NCBI GenBank assembly: GCA_018257865.1
Contig: JAEUBA010000025.1
Location: 248,001-312,000 of the forward strand
Direction of reading: 5' to 3'
DNA: 64,000 nt
From: Stereocaulon alpinum
Lineage: Eukaryota > Ascomycota > Lecanoromycetes > Lecanorales > Stereocaulaceae
Both the position numbers and the translations under genes were made by a program. Numbering within the stretch: the stretch's first letter is position 1; every line of letters starts with the position of its first letter. The notes beneath the pieces are model-generated. The model had not been told where the DNA came from, did no database searches, and saw only the letters and a list, made by a program, of their open reading frames with translations. Positions 32,817 to 45,392 of this stretch are shown one piece after another.

Positions 32817-33225
32817 GGTGGTCTAAATTGGAATTCATTCGTCCGCCACTCAAAATTCATAGCTTCTTAATGAAGTCCGGGATAACGTCGGCGCTTGTAG
32901 CGAGCGCTGGGTTGTCAAGGTGAATCCTGACTTGGCGTTCGCCTGGTCGCGGCATCACTGTCAAAGCATTACTAGGTCACGTTGCCTGAGAGACTATGTT
33001 GATGATGTCGAAGTGTATTGTAGAAGACTAGTTAAGCTTCAAATGGCTGATAAGAGATTGAGGTAGAAGTTCATCGAAAAAGTACCACCTTAACTGGCCA
33101 AATGCTTACATTATTCATATATTTCCCATCTCAAACAATGCACATCCAAAGTATCCAACAAGGTCAGAGACTCTCACAAGATTCTACTTCATTCAAGCTG
33201 GCACGACACGTTTAATAGAACCCAC
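32817..33225. other. Intergenic
   Basis: About 400 bases upstream of SDA1 and downstream of the next minus-strand gene. No features seen. Confidence 0.45.
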
Positions 33226-34566
33226 CTAATGGCCCTGATTCGCGATATGTCTCCCAAATCCATCCGTCTCAACCCTCTTAATGCTCGGCACGAAATCGAT
33301 TCCATCCAAGTCCTCTCTCTTCAAGCCTTCAACTCTTCTTCCCCCCCTTTCCGAAAGTTCAATCTCCATCCTTCTATCTTCTCGACTCTGCGTACTCGCT
33401 CTACTCGCGCTCCTAAGCTGCTCCCCATGCTGCCTCATCCGGAACTCAATAGCCGGCTGGTCCTCCTCTATCATATGATACTGATTCTGCCGCCTTTCTA
33501 ACGGATGGCGCTCTTTCAGATCCGGAACCGGTGGCTTTTCCAACGGATAGCCATTCTCTTGTAATTGCGGAAGGTGACTCTGTGGCGGAGGTGGAGACGA
33601 ATCTTGCGTGTAGCTTCGGGTGTTGATTATTCCGGGTATGTGCGCATCGTCGTAATCATTGTCTCGAGGCGAATAGGCCGTGGACGGAAGAAGAGAGAGC
33701 CCTGGATTGAAAGGCGCTTCTTCTGCTACGGAATTCATCGGCACTGGGAAAGAATTGGCAGGGTCCTGGTAGCCGTACATTGAGTTTGTCCTGCTCTCGT
33801 ATACATCTCGTGCCGCTCTTGGTATGTGTCTTAGTGTGCCAAGTGTACTTCTCGTGTTTCTTCGTTCTCCATTACCCGGCCATTCCCACTCAAGTTTGAA
33901 GGTGGATGAGTTGATCTCTGGGCTGCCATTCCTGGCGTCTTGTTGTTGTTGTAGCAGGCGTAGTAGTTGCTGACGCTGAAGTTCTGTCTCTGGCATCATC
34001 TTATCTGTTGAGGATATTGAATGGTGCCTGTGCATCACGTCTCGAGACCTCACGATGTATATTTTCTTGAATGTCCACATGGCCGCAAGAGCGTAGGCGA
34101 GAGCTGAGATAATAGAGATAATAATGGCTGCAACAGCGGGACCGGTCCATTGTGGAGTACCGCTGTGTACATAGAAGTGGTAAAGTACGTTTGCGAAACC
34201 GAGGAGGCAGGACGTGAGGCAGGGTACAAAGAGGATATCGAGTCGAAATAGCCAGCTCTTGCAGAGAAGAGCGGTAGCTATGGAGAGGATATAGCCAAGG
34301 CCTAACAGGATAAGGGCAGTGATTGTAGAAGCCTTGCTCGAGATGGTGAGGGAAGCATTTGGCTTAAAGCTGGAAGGAAAGACGAGAAAGCTGGATGACG
34401 TTTAGTTTGAGAGACTCTGAGACGGCAGATGGCAGGCATACCCTATCATAATCCAACAGGCTGCGAGAGTGGCGATAATTCTCCAATACCATAGCGTATT
34501 GTCCTTCTCATTGTAAAGATCTATGACCGTCCGCCTTGGCCTCCATTCGGAGTGAGGGGGAGACAT
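33226..34566 (-). CDS. Four-helix membrane protein with long cytosolic tail, unknown function
   Basis: Two exons (34566-34442, 34390-33226; 51-nt intron) give 429 aa. Four hydrophobic segments are visible in the first 150 residues (IIATLAACWIMIGF, ITALILLGLGYILSIATALL, ILFVPCLTSCLLGFANVLY, VAAVIISIISALAYALAA). The remaining 280 residues are hydrophilic, with a Gln run (LLQQQQ), PxxP motifs and an acidic/basic end. The layout fits an uncharacterised fungal plasma- or vacuolar-membrane protein. I do not recognise the family. Confidence 0.72.
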
Positions 34567-35472
34567 TGTAGCTCCTACCTAGCGAAGCGACTTTGCTGGC
34601 GAGGTCGTCGACAGGGAGAACTCCAAGTCAGACAGGCTGCCTCGCATGTGTGATCGGGCAAGAGGTCATAAATCGTTATGGGATTTACACACTGTGGCAG
34701 AGCGAAAGAGCTTTTCAGGCGTCTTCAACCTGGACGGTAGCACAGGATGCAGGCTTCAAGGCACCCTATGTGCGACTCGGAAATCATCACGGAGGAGATG
34801 AACGAAGCGAAACGAGATGTTGAAATAAAGGAACCCATAGCTGTCATTTGCACGAGGTACACTGCCACAGAATGAGGCTGTAGTCAGCACTGCGTTTGCC
34901 TTGCTAGGTTGTGAACGAGTGTAGGGGCTGCGGCGGGTTATGCTGCGGCATTTGGCCTGCTTCAACCCCCATTTTACGTGCACCAGAGGGGTTTTCCGTG
35001 CTTCCCTGCCAAACAACAATGCCAAATGTCCCTGATGTTGCCAGATCGATCTTTGAAAAGTAGGTCCTGGAGGGTACTAGCCAACCTCAAGAATCAAGAT
35101 TGAACACCTGGGCTTAAACTCGAAAAGCGCTGTGGTGTCTATATGGTTGCACCTTGCGCCGTTCACATGTTCTCGGGCCTTTGCAATGGGAAAGTTCTAC
35201 AGAGGATGTGGAGAAATGGTATAGGTTTAGCTGCCCCCACAACGTTATGGAGGCTACCTGTTCACAAGTATCTACGTGGACCTGAAGGTTTGCAACAGGC
35301 AAGGATCATATAACAGAAGGAGACAGGCGCTCATTGTAACTTTATCTCAGGACTTAGGTACTCTATGGGGTTTTCGCAGCTGGGTGTTAATGACTCCAGA
35401 TCTTTCCCAAACGAGGAAGTGGCAGCGTGCCAGCGCTGCATGACCAAAACACCACAGTCGATGTACGTACGT
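34567..35472. other. Intergenic
   Basis: About 900 bases of promoter and 3' sequence. Short frames only. Confidence 0.45.
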
Positions 35473-36822
35473 TCAGGTCCACAGCCATAGCGCCAGCATA
35501 ACAACCATTATTGTGGACAGTGCCATGGGCATGCTCGAGAAGCATCCCATGCTATTAATCCTCTGTAAAGTGATGTTTTGAGTGTCGGCAAGGACTGAGG
35601 CTGACACGTGCCCGCTTGAAGCAAGCTGATCCAGCTGTTTCGAATAGACCTTGAGAATATTAGAGGAGCGGCCCGTTTGGCAGAAGACGACCTCAAAACC
35701 ACCACCAGATGGGATAATAAAGGTAGACGTTTGATCATCGAAAGCTGTTTGAGATTAGTCCTTATATCCAATTCCTGAGAAGATACGATGTACGGACCAA
35801 AACTGTAAGCATCAGGACAGACTTTTTTCGCACTTTGGCTGTACAAACTCGGCTTACAAGAGTTTGGACTATCGTAGCTTCCGGTGCAGCAGTCTTGAGC
35901 ATGATTGTACTTTGCGCATGCTGAGTAACAAGGACCGAAGATTGGTCGCTGGATATTGTCGTCGGGATAGGGATAGACACCGTCGCCAGGCTTTGATGGA
36001 GGATCTAATTGCAGATCCCAAGGACACCAGCTTTGGACGTCAGATATACTCTGAGATTCATCCAGAGGGATCGGAAATGATGAATTCGTGCCAGAACTTG
36101 TACCGCTGGCATCTGAAGTAGAACCCTGAGCGGCAAGTAGAGAAGCACTGCCAATACAGATAGGGTTGGTCAAATTCGGAGGTATTTCCTGCAGCGAAGG
36201 ATTGTTTGCCTCGGGGTAAAGTGAAACAATGCCGACGGGAATGTTGTAACCGTCGACGAGAGAGATGTCATAGAACGTCTGACCACTCGAGGAAGCTAGT
36301 GTGAATTCCGCAAGACTCACTGGCGTTTGGCCCTGCTAAATATCAACATACAAATAGTAGACTTCAGCAAGCTGCGCTCACAGTGCCAGTGCATTCAACA
36401 ATGCCGCCGCAGTCTCCTGTTCCGCAGGCAGCGCCACCGCCATTCAAGCCGCCGTTGTTGTTTGGTCCAGTCCCGGCAGAATTGAAACTGCAATTTGTTC
36501 TTCCCCAGACGCGCCCCTGCCAATCTCCGCCAACGGTAAGGTTTTTACTTTCGCCAGTTTTAAGCCCAAAACCTGAGGTTGATGGAGGTGTACCAGCTTG
36601 GGTGAATATCGCAGGGTAGATGGTCTCCGCACACAGACTCGTGACCACTAAAGGCACGTGCTCGTCGCGCCGAAGGACGTAGGAAAGTGGGGCACGCTTC
36701 ATGTGGTGAAGAGCGTCCGCAGCTGCGACGAAGTATAGTGGTAGAACGGATAGAAAGGACAGCTTGAGTCTTCGGTAATGGGGGTGTAGTGCCCGACTGT
36801 GGCTCATAGAGGCAGCCCGCAT
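35473..36822 (-). CDS. Thaumatin-like protein, secreted, probable GPI anchor
   Basis: Three exons (36822-36382, 36335-35798, 35744-35473) total 1251 nt, 416 aa. A hydrophobic signal region (LSFLSVLPLYFVAAADA) is followed by the thaumatin pattern: GDWQGRVWGRTNC, ACGTGDCGGIVECTGT, SLAEFTL, FYDISLVDGYNIPV, CCTGSYDSPNSC and CPDAYSFAYDD, ending with GGGFEVVFC. The C-terminus is a hydrophobic stretch (MALSTIMVVMLALWLW), consistent with a GPI signal or a membrane anchor. Fungal thaumatin-like proteins are wall-associated and some bind or cut beta-glucan; activity here is not established. Introns are 46 and 53 nt. Confidence 0.88.
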
Positions 36823-38008
36823 GATGGTAGGAGCACACGAAAGTCGATGATGTGGGAGGTTGGGCCCTTGCGATAAGGTCTCACCGTGGTGATATGTCTA
36901 TTCGAAAGTCGTTAAGAATCGCCAGCGATCATGTTGTCGTCGCGTCGTGAGGTCGTGAGGTCGTGATGTCGTTGGAGGGAGGTGAGCAGGCTCAGCGCCT
37001 GGCGATGGGGAGCATCGTACCCAGGCTCAAGGAAAGAGTGTGACCAGAGCCAGCTGGTAAGGACAACGGAAGACAGAATGATGATGTTTGACAAAGGAGA
37101 GGAAGGAATGGAGGCCTATCAATAGCGAAGGCCGTTGTGGTTGCAGAGGGTCAATCAGGATGCCAATCGTGATGAACCAGTGCCGCTGCCCGATGACGAC
37201 CGAGATCTGGAGAGGAAAGCGGGTGTTCCTGCCAAGGCCGCGCAATCCAAACCAAATCCAGGAAAGCACACCTGCAAAACACCTCTTTCGACTATGGATC
37301 GACAGCTTCATCAACATTTCTCCACCACTGCTCAACCACGTAACACCTCTTCAAGTCGCTCACATATGAGCTGGTCCATGGACTTCAGGCCTGGGCCAGG
37401 CGCACAAAGCAGCGACTGACATCGCTTCGGCGACCGAGAAACACGAAGGCGCTGTCTATGAGTATTATGCTGCGGACTTGAGGGTCGTCTCCACAGAGTA
37501 ATCAAATGTCAACATTGATATAATAGGACCCCAAACTCGGTTCCTCTCTGAAGATAATGTCACCTAACTCCGTTGTCCTCTTTCACATGGTCAGTAAGGG
37601 TAAGTACCTCTGGAGCAGGCGACACACCGCGATTCAATAATCGTCCTTATTCTGTTCCTGCTTGTTATTGTTGATGCGCTTTTGTTTCCATGTGTTCCTC
37701 CGACAAATCTACGAATCACGGTGAATCGCAATTTCGCATGTCATTTGGTTGGGTTGAAAAGAAAAAAAATGAGGAATCACAGACTCTAACATTAGGTGGT
37801 GTATTAAAGGTGCAGAGCAAGCAACCCCCCAGGGTAGATGCTGAACGTATTTACATGCTTGGAAACCGAGCTGCCTCACGACAAGCCCAGCGGTATTATT
37901 CCAATTTTCTTGATAATCAACCTCCAATCAACAACTCCAAGATGCACATTGTACAGAGTCCTCGAATACTCCTTGTCCGCACCCCTCAACCCATCCACCA
38001 CCACTTCC
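36823..38008. other. Intergenic, no supported gene
   Basis: A plus-strand hydrophilic frame around 37135-37419 lacks an ATG and recognisable motifs. Near 36940-36970 there is a short direct repeat of GAGGTCGTG. No gene is supported. Confidence 0.35.
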
Positions 38009-38405
38009 TCAAAGCACCAATGCGAAAGCAGCGGCAGCGACAACGGCACCGACGGATCCAGCGACCTGGTTGGCTGCGCCCTTGAACGTTGATGGCGTTG
38101 GAGAAGCTCCGCCCATGACACCTGTTCCGTTCATGGCGACGCTGCTGACTTTCAAAGATGGGCAGGGAGAGGTCTCCATTGGCGCGGCAGAGCGAGTGAT
38201 CATCTTGTCGGCTGCTGGACCTGTGGGGCAGGAAGTACCGCAGGGAGCGGAGATGGTAGTGGTAGCAGCCTATATGTCCAGTAAGCGATGACTTCTTCTC
38301 CATTCGTGTGGAGCACAAGTCCGGTAGGCTTGAGCGACTTACCATGGTGTTGTCGGCGCTGACGCCTACAGCCACAAGAGCAAGAGCAGCAAGGAAGAAC
38401 TTCAT
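38009..38405 (-). CDS. Small GPI-anchored cell wall protein
   Basis: Two exons (38405-38343, 38269-38009; 73-nt intron) give 107 aa. The protein starts with a clear signal peptide (MKFFLAALALVAVGVSA), has three to four cysteines in a short Ser/Thr/Pro-rich middle (TISAPCGTSCPTGPA), and ends in a small-residue stretch followed by a hydrophobic tail (GSVGAVVAAAAFALVL), the form of a GPI attachment signal. It is too short for enzymatic function; a structural wall or surface role is likely. Stop and start are unambiguous. Confidence 0.8.
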
Positions 38406-39698
38406 GGTGTCGATGGGTATATCAAACGTCAAAAGATGGATTATGAGCGAAAGCGAAAAGAGCGTTGGTGTGACTGGGAGAGTGAAATGTTGACTTGTTG
38501 TTCAGACTCTGACAGCGTGAAAAGAATGAAGGGAAGAGGGAGATACAAAGGCAAATGGCACGCATGCAGCTCCTCAAACACAAGATTCCACTAGCAGAAC
38601 TAACACAGGGCGCCTGCTTTTGCACTTTCAGTCTAACAGCAATATTCCGGAATGAGGACCAGACCGGTTCCATTTTAGCGCGACTTCAAGAAGTATGAGG
38701 TAAGAATTTCGATTACCAAATTTCTTTGGCGTAAAAGCGGCATCAAGATGTTTGAAGCGCGTTTCCTTTTCTAGGACGCCTCGAAAGTTGCGCCACCCTT
38801 TTCGGATCGAGAGCCATCCGTGCTAGGGTTTAGGGCACCTAGTGTGAACCCCTACGCCTGCGTGCCAGTGTCAGGAATACCGCTCGATCGACTAACCGCG
38901 TCATGAATCTGTATCAACGTACATCAATCCTATACCGCTTGTGGGAAATCTACGATGGGTACGCCCGAACCGGATTGCGGCGTTGCAGTTGTCCCCACCA
39001 GACTTCCATGCGCACCCCACTTTCGAAAGCACAGATTCTACCGCTGATCAAGGCGATCTATGAAACACGATCTATGCAACACAACCTTATCACAAAGCCC
39101 CGAATAATCGAAAGTCAATCATGTATCGACATGGCTCTATGTGGTGACTTGTTGGAAGCAAGTGTACAGTAGTACATTCACAGGTTTCGAGTATGGTGTT
39201 CTTCATTTAATACGCAGTGGCAGTAACCTTACGTGCTAAATTCTGTACCCCGGGAGGGCGGAAGCGAGAAAAGCGTCAGCGAATCTTAGCCAGATTTGGG
39301 CTCGGAAGCTTGCTGGGCTAGCTTCAGGGTCCAGCAGCATACTTCCTATTTAGGATGTCCAGAACGATGGGGAAGTAATTTCTGGGTCGATCATTTGGTT
39401 TTTGCCTTCTGTTCAAGCGGCATGCGACGGGACATTGCAGCTCGGATGTGGAGAATCCAGCGCTAAACTAGCTTAGCGGTGCTATTACGCATCTGCTTGT
39501 TCTCCTCATCATTGTTTGTTGCGGGCAATAGGAATGCTTGCAGGGAAATGAGATGCTCCAATGATAGCGGCGTCCACCCCATGTAAGGTTGTCAACATCG
39601 AAGGTGCTAACGTCAATCTTGCTAGTTGATTCAGGCGCCATGATGCTTTCGTGCAGTGCGGAGCTAGACGGCACCTCACTTCGTCTCCTTCATGATTA
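38406..39698. other. Intergenic upstream of the RDS1-like gene
   Basis: A long (about 1.3 kb) divergent non-coding region, consistent with a strongly regulated promoter. No discrete element beyond the CT-rich tract next to the start is called. Confidence 0.4.
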
Positions 39699-39749
39699 CC
39701 CTCGCTTTCCCTTCTTCTTTTTCTCTTCTTTACCTTCTCTCTCAATCTC
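39699..39749 (+). promoter_or_regulatory. CT-rich core promoter tract
   Basis: A run of pyrimidines (CTCGCTTTCCCTTCTTC and onward) ends about 80 bases before the RDS1-like ATG. Such tracts mark transcription starts of highly expressed filamentous-fungal genes, and the gene behind it has a strongly biased codon choice. Confidence 0.5.
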
Positions 39750-39827
39750 AAAGCTTCATACCATCACTCTTTACAGCATACTTGCTCTTTCAAAGTCAGC
39801 AACTTAATTGTTCAACACCCAGAAGCT

Positions 39828-40829
39828 ATGAAGGCCATAATCACTGCCGTTGCAGCTTTCGCTGCCGCCGCTGCTGCGGTGCCCACCTCCAACAAGTATG
39901 TATTGGCTTGAAAAACATGTTCATGAGATTCCTTCCTAACAGAAGTTACCAGCCTCAAGATGATTCGTCAGGCAATGCCAGCCATCACTGACGCTGACAT
40001 CCTCAACTATGCTCTTACCCTGGAGCATCTGGAGGACAAGTTCTACCGTGAAGGTCTCGCCAACTTCACCCAGGCCGACTTTGCCTCAGCTGGCTTCGAC
40101 GCGACTTTCTACGGCAACTTGAAGACAGTCTCCTCGGACGAGATGACCCACGTTGCCTTCTTGACCGCTGCTATTACCAAGGCTGGCTACACACCCGTTG
40201 CTGAGTGTGTATACAACTTCGGTGCTCTGACACCAAAGACCTTCGTGGCCACCGCCTCCATCCTCGAGGGCGTTGGAGTCAGCGCCTACTTGGGTGCTGC
40301 AGCCGACATCATGAGCGCTACCTATTTGACCGTAGCTGGCTCCATCCTGACCGTTGAGTCGCGCCACTCATCGTACATTCGTGCCTCCCTCGGCGAGGGC
40401 CCATTCCCAACTCCATTCGACACCCCATTGACCCTCAACGAGGTTTACACCTTGGCTGCTCAGTTCATCGTTTCTTGCCCATCAAGCAACCCAGCTCTGC
40501 CAGTCAAGGCCTTCCCTACTCTCACCTCTGCACCAAGCAACGGCAACATCACCGTTGGCAGCACCATCACGCTTTTGACACCAGGCTCAGTCATCACCGC
40601 CGCTGACGGCAAGTCGCAAATCTACGCTGCTTTCATCACCGTTACTGGCCCAATCTTCGCCCCAGCCACGGCAACAACTGGCGGCTTCACCGTCACCGTA
40701 CCAAAGGCACCAGAAGGCTCTGCACCAATCAGCGGCCAGACATACGTTGTCCTGACCGGCTGCAACACCACCGTCACTGACGACACCGTTGCTGCTGGCC
40801 CAGCTGTCTTCGAGGTTGGCCCTCTGTAA
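39828..40829 (+). CDS. rds1: RDS1-like ferritin-fold stress protein, secreted
   Basis: Two exons (39828-39895, 39953-40829; 57-nt intron) give 314 aa. A signal peptide (MKAIITAVAAFAAAAAAVPT) precedes the ferritin-like domain: ADILNYALTLEHLEDKFYREGL with the Glu/His ligand pattern, VSSDEMTHVAFLTAAI, and ILTVESRHSSYIR. The C-terminal third is Gly/Thr/Val rich. The architecture matches Rds1 of fission yeast and its fungal relatives, which respond to starvation and stress; biochemical role unproven. Codon use is strongly biased to C-ending codons and the promoter has a CT tract, both pointing to high expression. Confidence 0.9.
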
Positions 40830-43377
40830 AGCACTAGTTTTTAGTTCTTTGAGCATAAAGTGTGCGCTGGTGGTTGAGAGACGTGGTCAAGAGGACGAGC
40901 AGATGAAAAAAGGTGAAGTCGGCGTTCATATTTTGAGGGAGACATTGTAAATAAGTGCGGAATGTGGAGGTTGTGTCTGTACCTGGCTCTATTTACAACT
41001 AATTCTAATAATTCATAAACCACCTTGTCTTCTTGACGCAGCTTTTCTCTTTCTACTCTACAACTCGTTTTTTTTTTTTTGCCCAAGTCAGGAGTTGGCT
41101 ATGACCGACTCTAGGACACGTCAACACGCCCCTTTTCTTTCAAAGATAAAAACACACCGCGGCCAACGCGCGAAGGAATGCGCAATCTCTTTCCAACATT
41201 TTTGCCCCCTTTGCCATGTTTTCACACTTCACGCACCAGCCGCGCACTACTAACTACACTACGTAGCACTAGCCACAGAAACCCCAATCACCCTCCCACG
41301 TGATCGGCCAAGCCGTTTTTCAGAAACCGTTTTGTCGATGGCCTCTCGGTAAGGCGGTATCCGAGATGTTGATCACTTCTGCAAGCGCCCACTAAGCCCT
41401 CAAAAAGCATCATCCTATCTATCGCAAGCATCTCCCATGTATACGTAAGTTGGTGTGAGACAAATAATCAGGCATCAGGCTTGATCGTACGTAGTGTGGT
41501 ATTATTACGGGTCTGAAATCCCATGACACGGAAGAGGGACGGTCCTTGGGCCGAAATGAGGTCTGCGAAGCCTTTCGGGCCCCAGATCGAGCCACGCTTC
41601 TAGGCCTTTCAAGTTACAGATGTGAGGACTTTTTGTAATTTGGCTACGTACGTAATGCTGACAAGGCTTTTTGCTGCTAAAGTAGTACGCGCTCTTGGCG
41701 CCGCGCCGTTTTCGATAGGAGGTGCAATTTCATACTACTTACTACTTACCTTAGTCACTACTACTACTACTACTACTACTACGACTACGACTACGTAGTC
41801 TCTCGCACTCATCGCGACTAGGTTGGGCAGACGCCAGAATCGCGTTGATATCTCGAATACGAGATTACTAGTACGATTGCATGATAGCTACCCCTGTCAA
41901 GGCTCCTGCAAGCTCGCATGTCCGAGAAAAAGCCTCTGGACGCTTGTGGAAGATTACACGAGCTGCGTGCATGCACCACTCTCATCTCAGACAGCGTCAT
42001 CTACCGTATGCACGTATGGCGGGAATCTAGATGGAAATGACATGGGGGGTGGGCGGGCTGCATCGAAGCTTTATCCGCGCGGCGGAATTTGTTCAAATTG
42101 TGAAAGCTTCATGGAATTTGCATAGGGATATGCAAATATGTTACAGATATCTGCAGGGCCGTTGGTTTGAGGGGAAAATGAATGCGATCCAGTGTGCATT
42201 TGTTCCGAGGGAGACTTTGTTGCTAAGATATTGCCGCTGTCAACGGCGGATTTGGTGTGGGAGGCTTGAATTGGCCTGCATTGAGGCTTTGCGAAAGGGG
42301 TGTGGCAGGGGTAGATTGGCCTGTGGACATCTCCGTGGGCTATTATTGTCTTGGTAGGCGATGCGGCGTAGCTTTGCTCCGAGTCTGGATCTCGTCAGTT
42401 TTCGAATATTCGTAGGCGTCCGAGAAGGCATTTGGCATATCCCGCTGCCTTTCATTCTTGATAACGCTATCATTTGATTGCCACGCCGCCTGTTCAACGA
42501 GCTATCTTGTTGACTTTGTATTGGCATTCCGCAATTTTGCATCTTCTCGATCCAGGTTTTGTATTTGCATTTGTGAATCGCATCACGAAATTATGGTTTC
42601 GGAGCAATGGCTTCGAAGACTACTGAAAAGGGGGGTATTCTTGAATTAGATCTCTTTCAAGGGCAAGAAAGAGGTTCGCTGGCAGCTCGTGGATAGCTTC
42701 TTTGCACTGAAGGATGAGCCGGTGAGCCAGCAACTACGAGCTGCGACTCCATGATCCGAAGGAGTTCCTGGGCGTGACTTACACTGTGCTCAACTTGTCA
42801 CCAGTCCCTAACGATGTCATCCTAGCTTCGACGAGGACTTGACCGGAAAGGCTGCAGCTCTCGTGCTATTCGGGTTAAACAGTCGCTGACTCACCTCCTG
42901 TCTTGGAAGTCATGATGCCAGCTCCTACGAACATGCAAAATGGAGGACCCTCGGCTCCCACTGAAAGAAGGATTCGCGAGCATTGGAAGCAGAAGAGTAT
43001 GATAAATACAAGACTGGATGCGACTGCGTAGGGCGCATGTCGATACAATTGGACTAAAATGCATGATGCACAATAAAGAAGAAAGCCATCTAGTTACAGA
43101 CGTGTTGATCTCATCTCACGCCACTTGCATACAATACCACAACAAGAGACCACTGAGCTGCGATTTACTGAGACACCAGGCAGAAGAGCGTGATACTCGC
43201 TAACAAGCAAAACATTGCACAGCGACTGTCTTAATTTCAACCCTGAGCAATGCGAAGAAAGTACCAAATCAAGACCCTATTGTGATGTGGTTAACCTTTC
43301 CGTTGCTCTGCAGTGTCACAGTGAAACCGTTCTCTGAGCCGCTTTCCAAATCTGTGTGCCCAGATAACTACAGTCCT
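40830..43377. other. Gene-poor region
   Basis: About 2.5 kb. It contains a T13 run near 41070, the CTA microsatellite at 41757-41782, a CCACGTGATC E-box near 41298, and otherwise only short frames. I see no gene and no transposon hallmark. Confidence 0.4.
41757..41782. repeat. (CTA)n microsatellite
   Basis: About eight perfect ACT/CTA units, flanked on both sides by imperfect units (ACTTACTACTTACC before, ACGACTACGACTACG after), spanning about 41731-41795. Confidence 0.85.
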
Positions 43378-44589
43378 TCAGGAGTCCATTTCCTCAAAGT
43401 TACGTTTACTGCCAGACTCCTTACCCTTCTCTTTTCCTGGCAAGCTGGCATTCCTCCATTCTTCACGCCCACTGGCCAGCCTTTTGGCCCTCAGCTTTGC
43501 GAAACGCTTGCTAAAGTTGGCGGGGTTCATGTACGCCATGACCGCCTTCTTTGTGATCTCTACAGGTCCAAGACCTAGTGCACATGCAAACATGCGCCGC
43601 ATCTTGAACCGGGCGAAATGACAAAGCGCTTCCGCTTGATGTATGGTCATGTCCTCCCCGTCGCTTCGCACAACCAAAACGCTGCCCGCCTTCGTCGCCA
43701 GGTACACCTCCGGCGGCCAGCCCCAGAGGCCGCTGGTAAGATTTGTCTCCACGTGCAGGAATTTTGCTGGAGAGTTGCGGTAGACATTCTTTGTCTTGCT
43801 ATGTTTCCATGCCTTGTCGGCCTTGTACCTATAGACCCGCACTGGTAACCCGACATGGTCCGAAAATGAGGGGATCGCGCTGCGGAAGACAGGGTGCTCT
43901 CTGGGTACGTTGACAGCAACGTACTGGTCCTGCCCGCATATCCTTTGATCTCCTTCGCAATTGATTCTCACGCCTTGGACCTTTTCTGTCACGTCACCTC
44001 TATTCGGAGGGCTACTATCGTAGACTTCCAGATAATCGATCGTGTCGCGCAAGTCTTTCATGTCCATATCTAGGTAGAGGTGTGGATCTTTGTCCAAGCC
44101 TCCGTTCTTCATGGCTACCAGCGGTCCTTTCCAGTCATAGATGTCAGGACTGAGAGCTGCGCGAAGGGCTCTCACCACACTCTGATTCTGCTCCAATCTA
44201 TTGATGGGGCTATTCTCACGGTAGATGATCTCGATGGTATCACAGAGAGCGCGATTGCGGAGAGGGTTGCGTTGAATGCTCATGTGTCCCGTCACGAAGT
44301 TGGTGTGGTCATTTGAGCCCATATACTCCGCTAGATGATTGAAGTCATACCCCGAGCCGACCGAGCACTGTACCCAGATGAACATTGGGTCCCAGTCTTC
44401 TTCGGGGAAAAGGATGGCTCGTCTGAAGGACGAATTAGGTCTGTTGGTGGCGATTTTGTACACAGAACAGAGGAGTACGTGGGAGGGCCGATCGGCGTCT
44501 GCGCATTCTGTGGAGCAGTAGTATGCTGATTCGCACTTTGGACAGGGTGATGTGGTGGACGCGTTGCAGATTGCACAGGGAGACGCCAT
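43378..44589 (-). CDS. MYND zinc-finger protein, otherwise unknown
   Basis: Intronless, 403 aa, ATG at 44589. The N-terminus is a MYND finger: C5-x2-C8 in CAIC, CPKC, YYCSTEC, and a final H/C pair (SHVLLC), within residues 5-41. MYND modules bind proline-rich peptides. The remainder has no domain I recognise but shows recurring conserved-looking blocks (EEDWDPMFIWV, NPLRNRALCDTIEIIYRENSP, GPLVAMKNGG, HQAEALCHFARFKMRRMFACALG) found in fungal MYND proteins of unknown role. The C-terminus is Lys/Glu rich. Confidence 0.8.
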   Translation of the reverse strand: MASPCAICNASTTSPCPKCESAYYCSTECADADRPSHVLLCSVYKIATNRPNSSFRRAILFPEEDWDPMFIWVQCSVGSGYDFNHLAEYMGSNDHTNFVTGHMSIQRNPLRNRALCDTIEIIYRENSPINRLEQNQSVVRALRAALSPDIYDWKGPLVAMKNGGLDKDPHLYLDMDMKDLRDTIDYLEVYDSSPPNRGDVTEKVQGVRINCEGDQRICGQDQYVAVNVPREHPVFRSAIPSFSDHVGLPVRVYRYKADKAWKHSKTKNVYRNSPAKFLHVETNLTSGLWGWPPEVYLATKAGSVLVVRSDGEDMTIHQAEALCHFARFKMRRMFACALGLGPVEITKKAVMAYMNPANFSKRFAKLRAKRLASGREEWRNASLPGKEKGKESGSKRNFEEMDS

Positions 44590-45392
44590 TATCGAGCAGA
44601 CTAAGACTTATCAAGAATGGGGACTCGACAATCCAGGTACAGTAATAGTCCAGAATAGTTCTGAGATTTTGCGGTCCGCGGCAGAGTCATGAAGTCGAAT
44701 AGTGGCTTGGTCGTGCTAATGGAGTGTCAACCTTCGACATTGTTCGCCTGCCATACCATCATCTAGAGGTAATCGTCCCTCGACTGTCCGAATCACCCTG
44801 GGAAAGTATCTACTGTCGTATAGAGAGCTGGAGTAGCATATATGGCTCCCAGATCTTCGTCGAGCACGTCAAGCGGTTATGACGCTGGGAATTATGGTAT
44901 AATGGGATGAGGTAACGAGTGCAGAGATTGAGCTAAATCAAGGAAGACTGCTAACGAATAGTCAGATAGACTGAATAGCACGTCGTTACTGATCAAGTGG
45001 GTATGCGATAATTGCCATAAACTGTTCTGTAAGGTATGAAGCTGAAAGAAGAACAGTTCAAACGGAGCAGTCCACGAGATACGACTATGGATACACACGA
45101 AAAGGGAAAGAGCCACCCACGCAAAGACTCGCAAGATAGCAACTGACCAAAAACGAGCTTAATTCGTGAAAGTATCTAATTCCAACCGTTATCTCTTGCT
45201 TTATGCACATTTACGCCAATATCCTGTGAAAAAAATACGAATAAATGGTATACGACGAAGAGCTGAAAGATTCGTTGCCTTCGTTACGTATCTCCATCTC
45301 GATGTTGGCATGTTCATGCCTTCTGCTTTTGACTCCGCCTATGCGTCAAGTCTTTTTGTAGTGTCATACGCTCTCAAGTTGGACATGGGCCT
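44590..45392. other. Intergenic
   Basis: About 800 bases. Minus-strand frames here begin only with non-ATG codons and show no motif. Nothing supported. Confidence 0.4.

Noticed and set aside
37135..37419. Plus-strand hydrophilic frame of about 94 codons
   Set aside because: Starts with TTG, has no motif, and no convincing exon partner was found.
41700..41815. CRISPR-like or centromeric repeat
   Set aside because: It is a simple trinucleotide microsatellite without spacers.
44892..45134. Minus-strand hydrophobic frame of 80 codons
   Set aside because: Starts with TTG and overlaps no splice-supported exon; likely chance.
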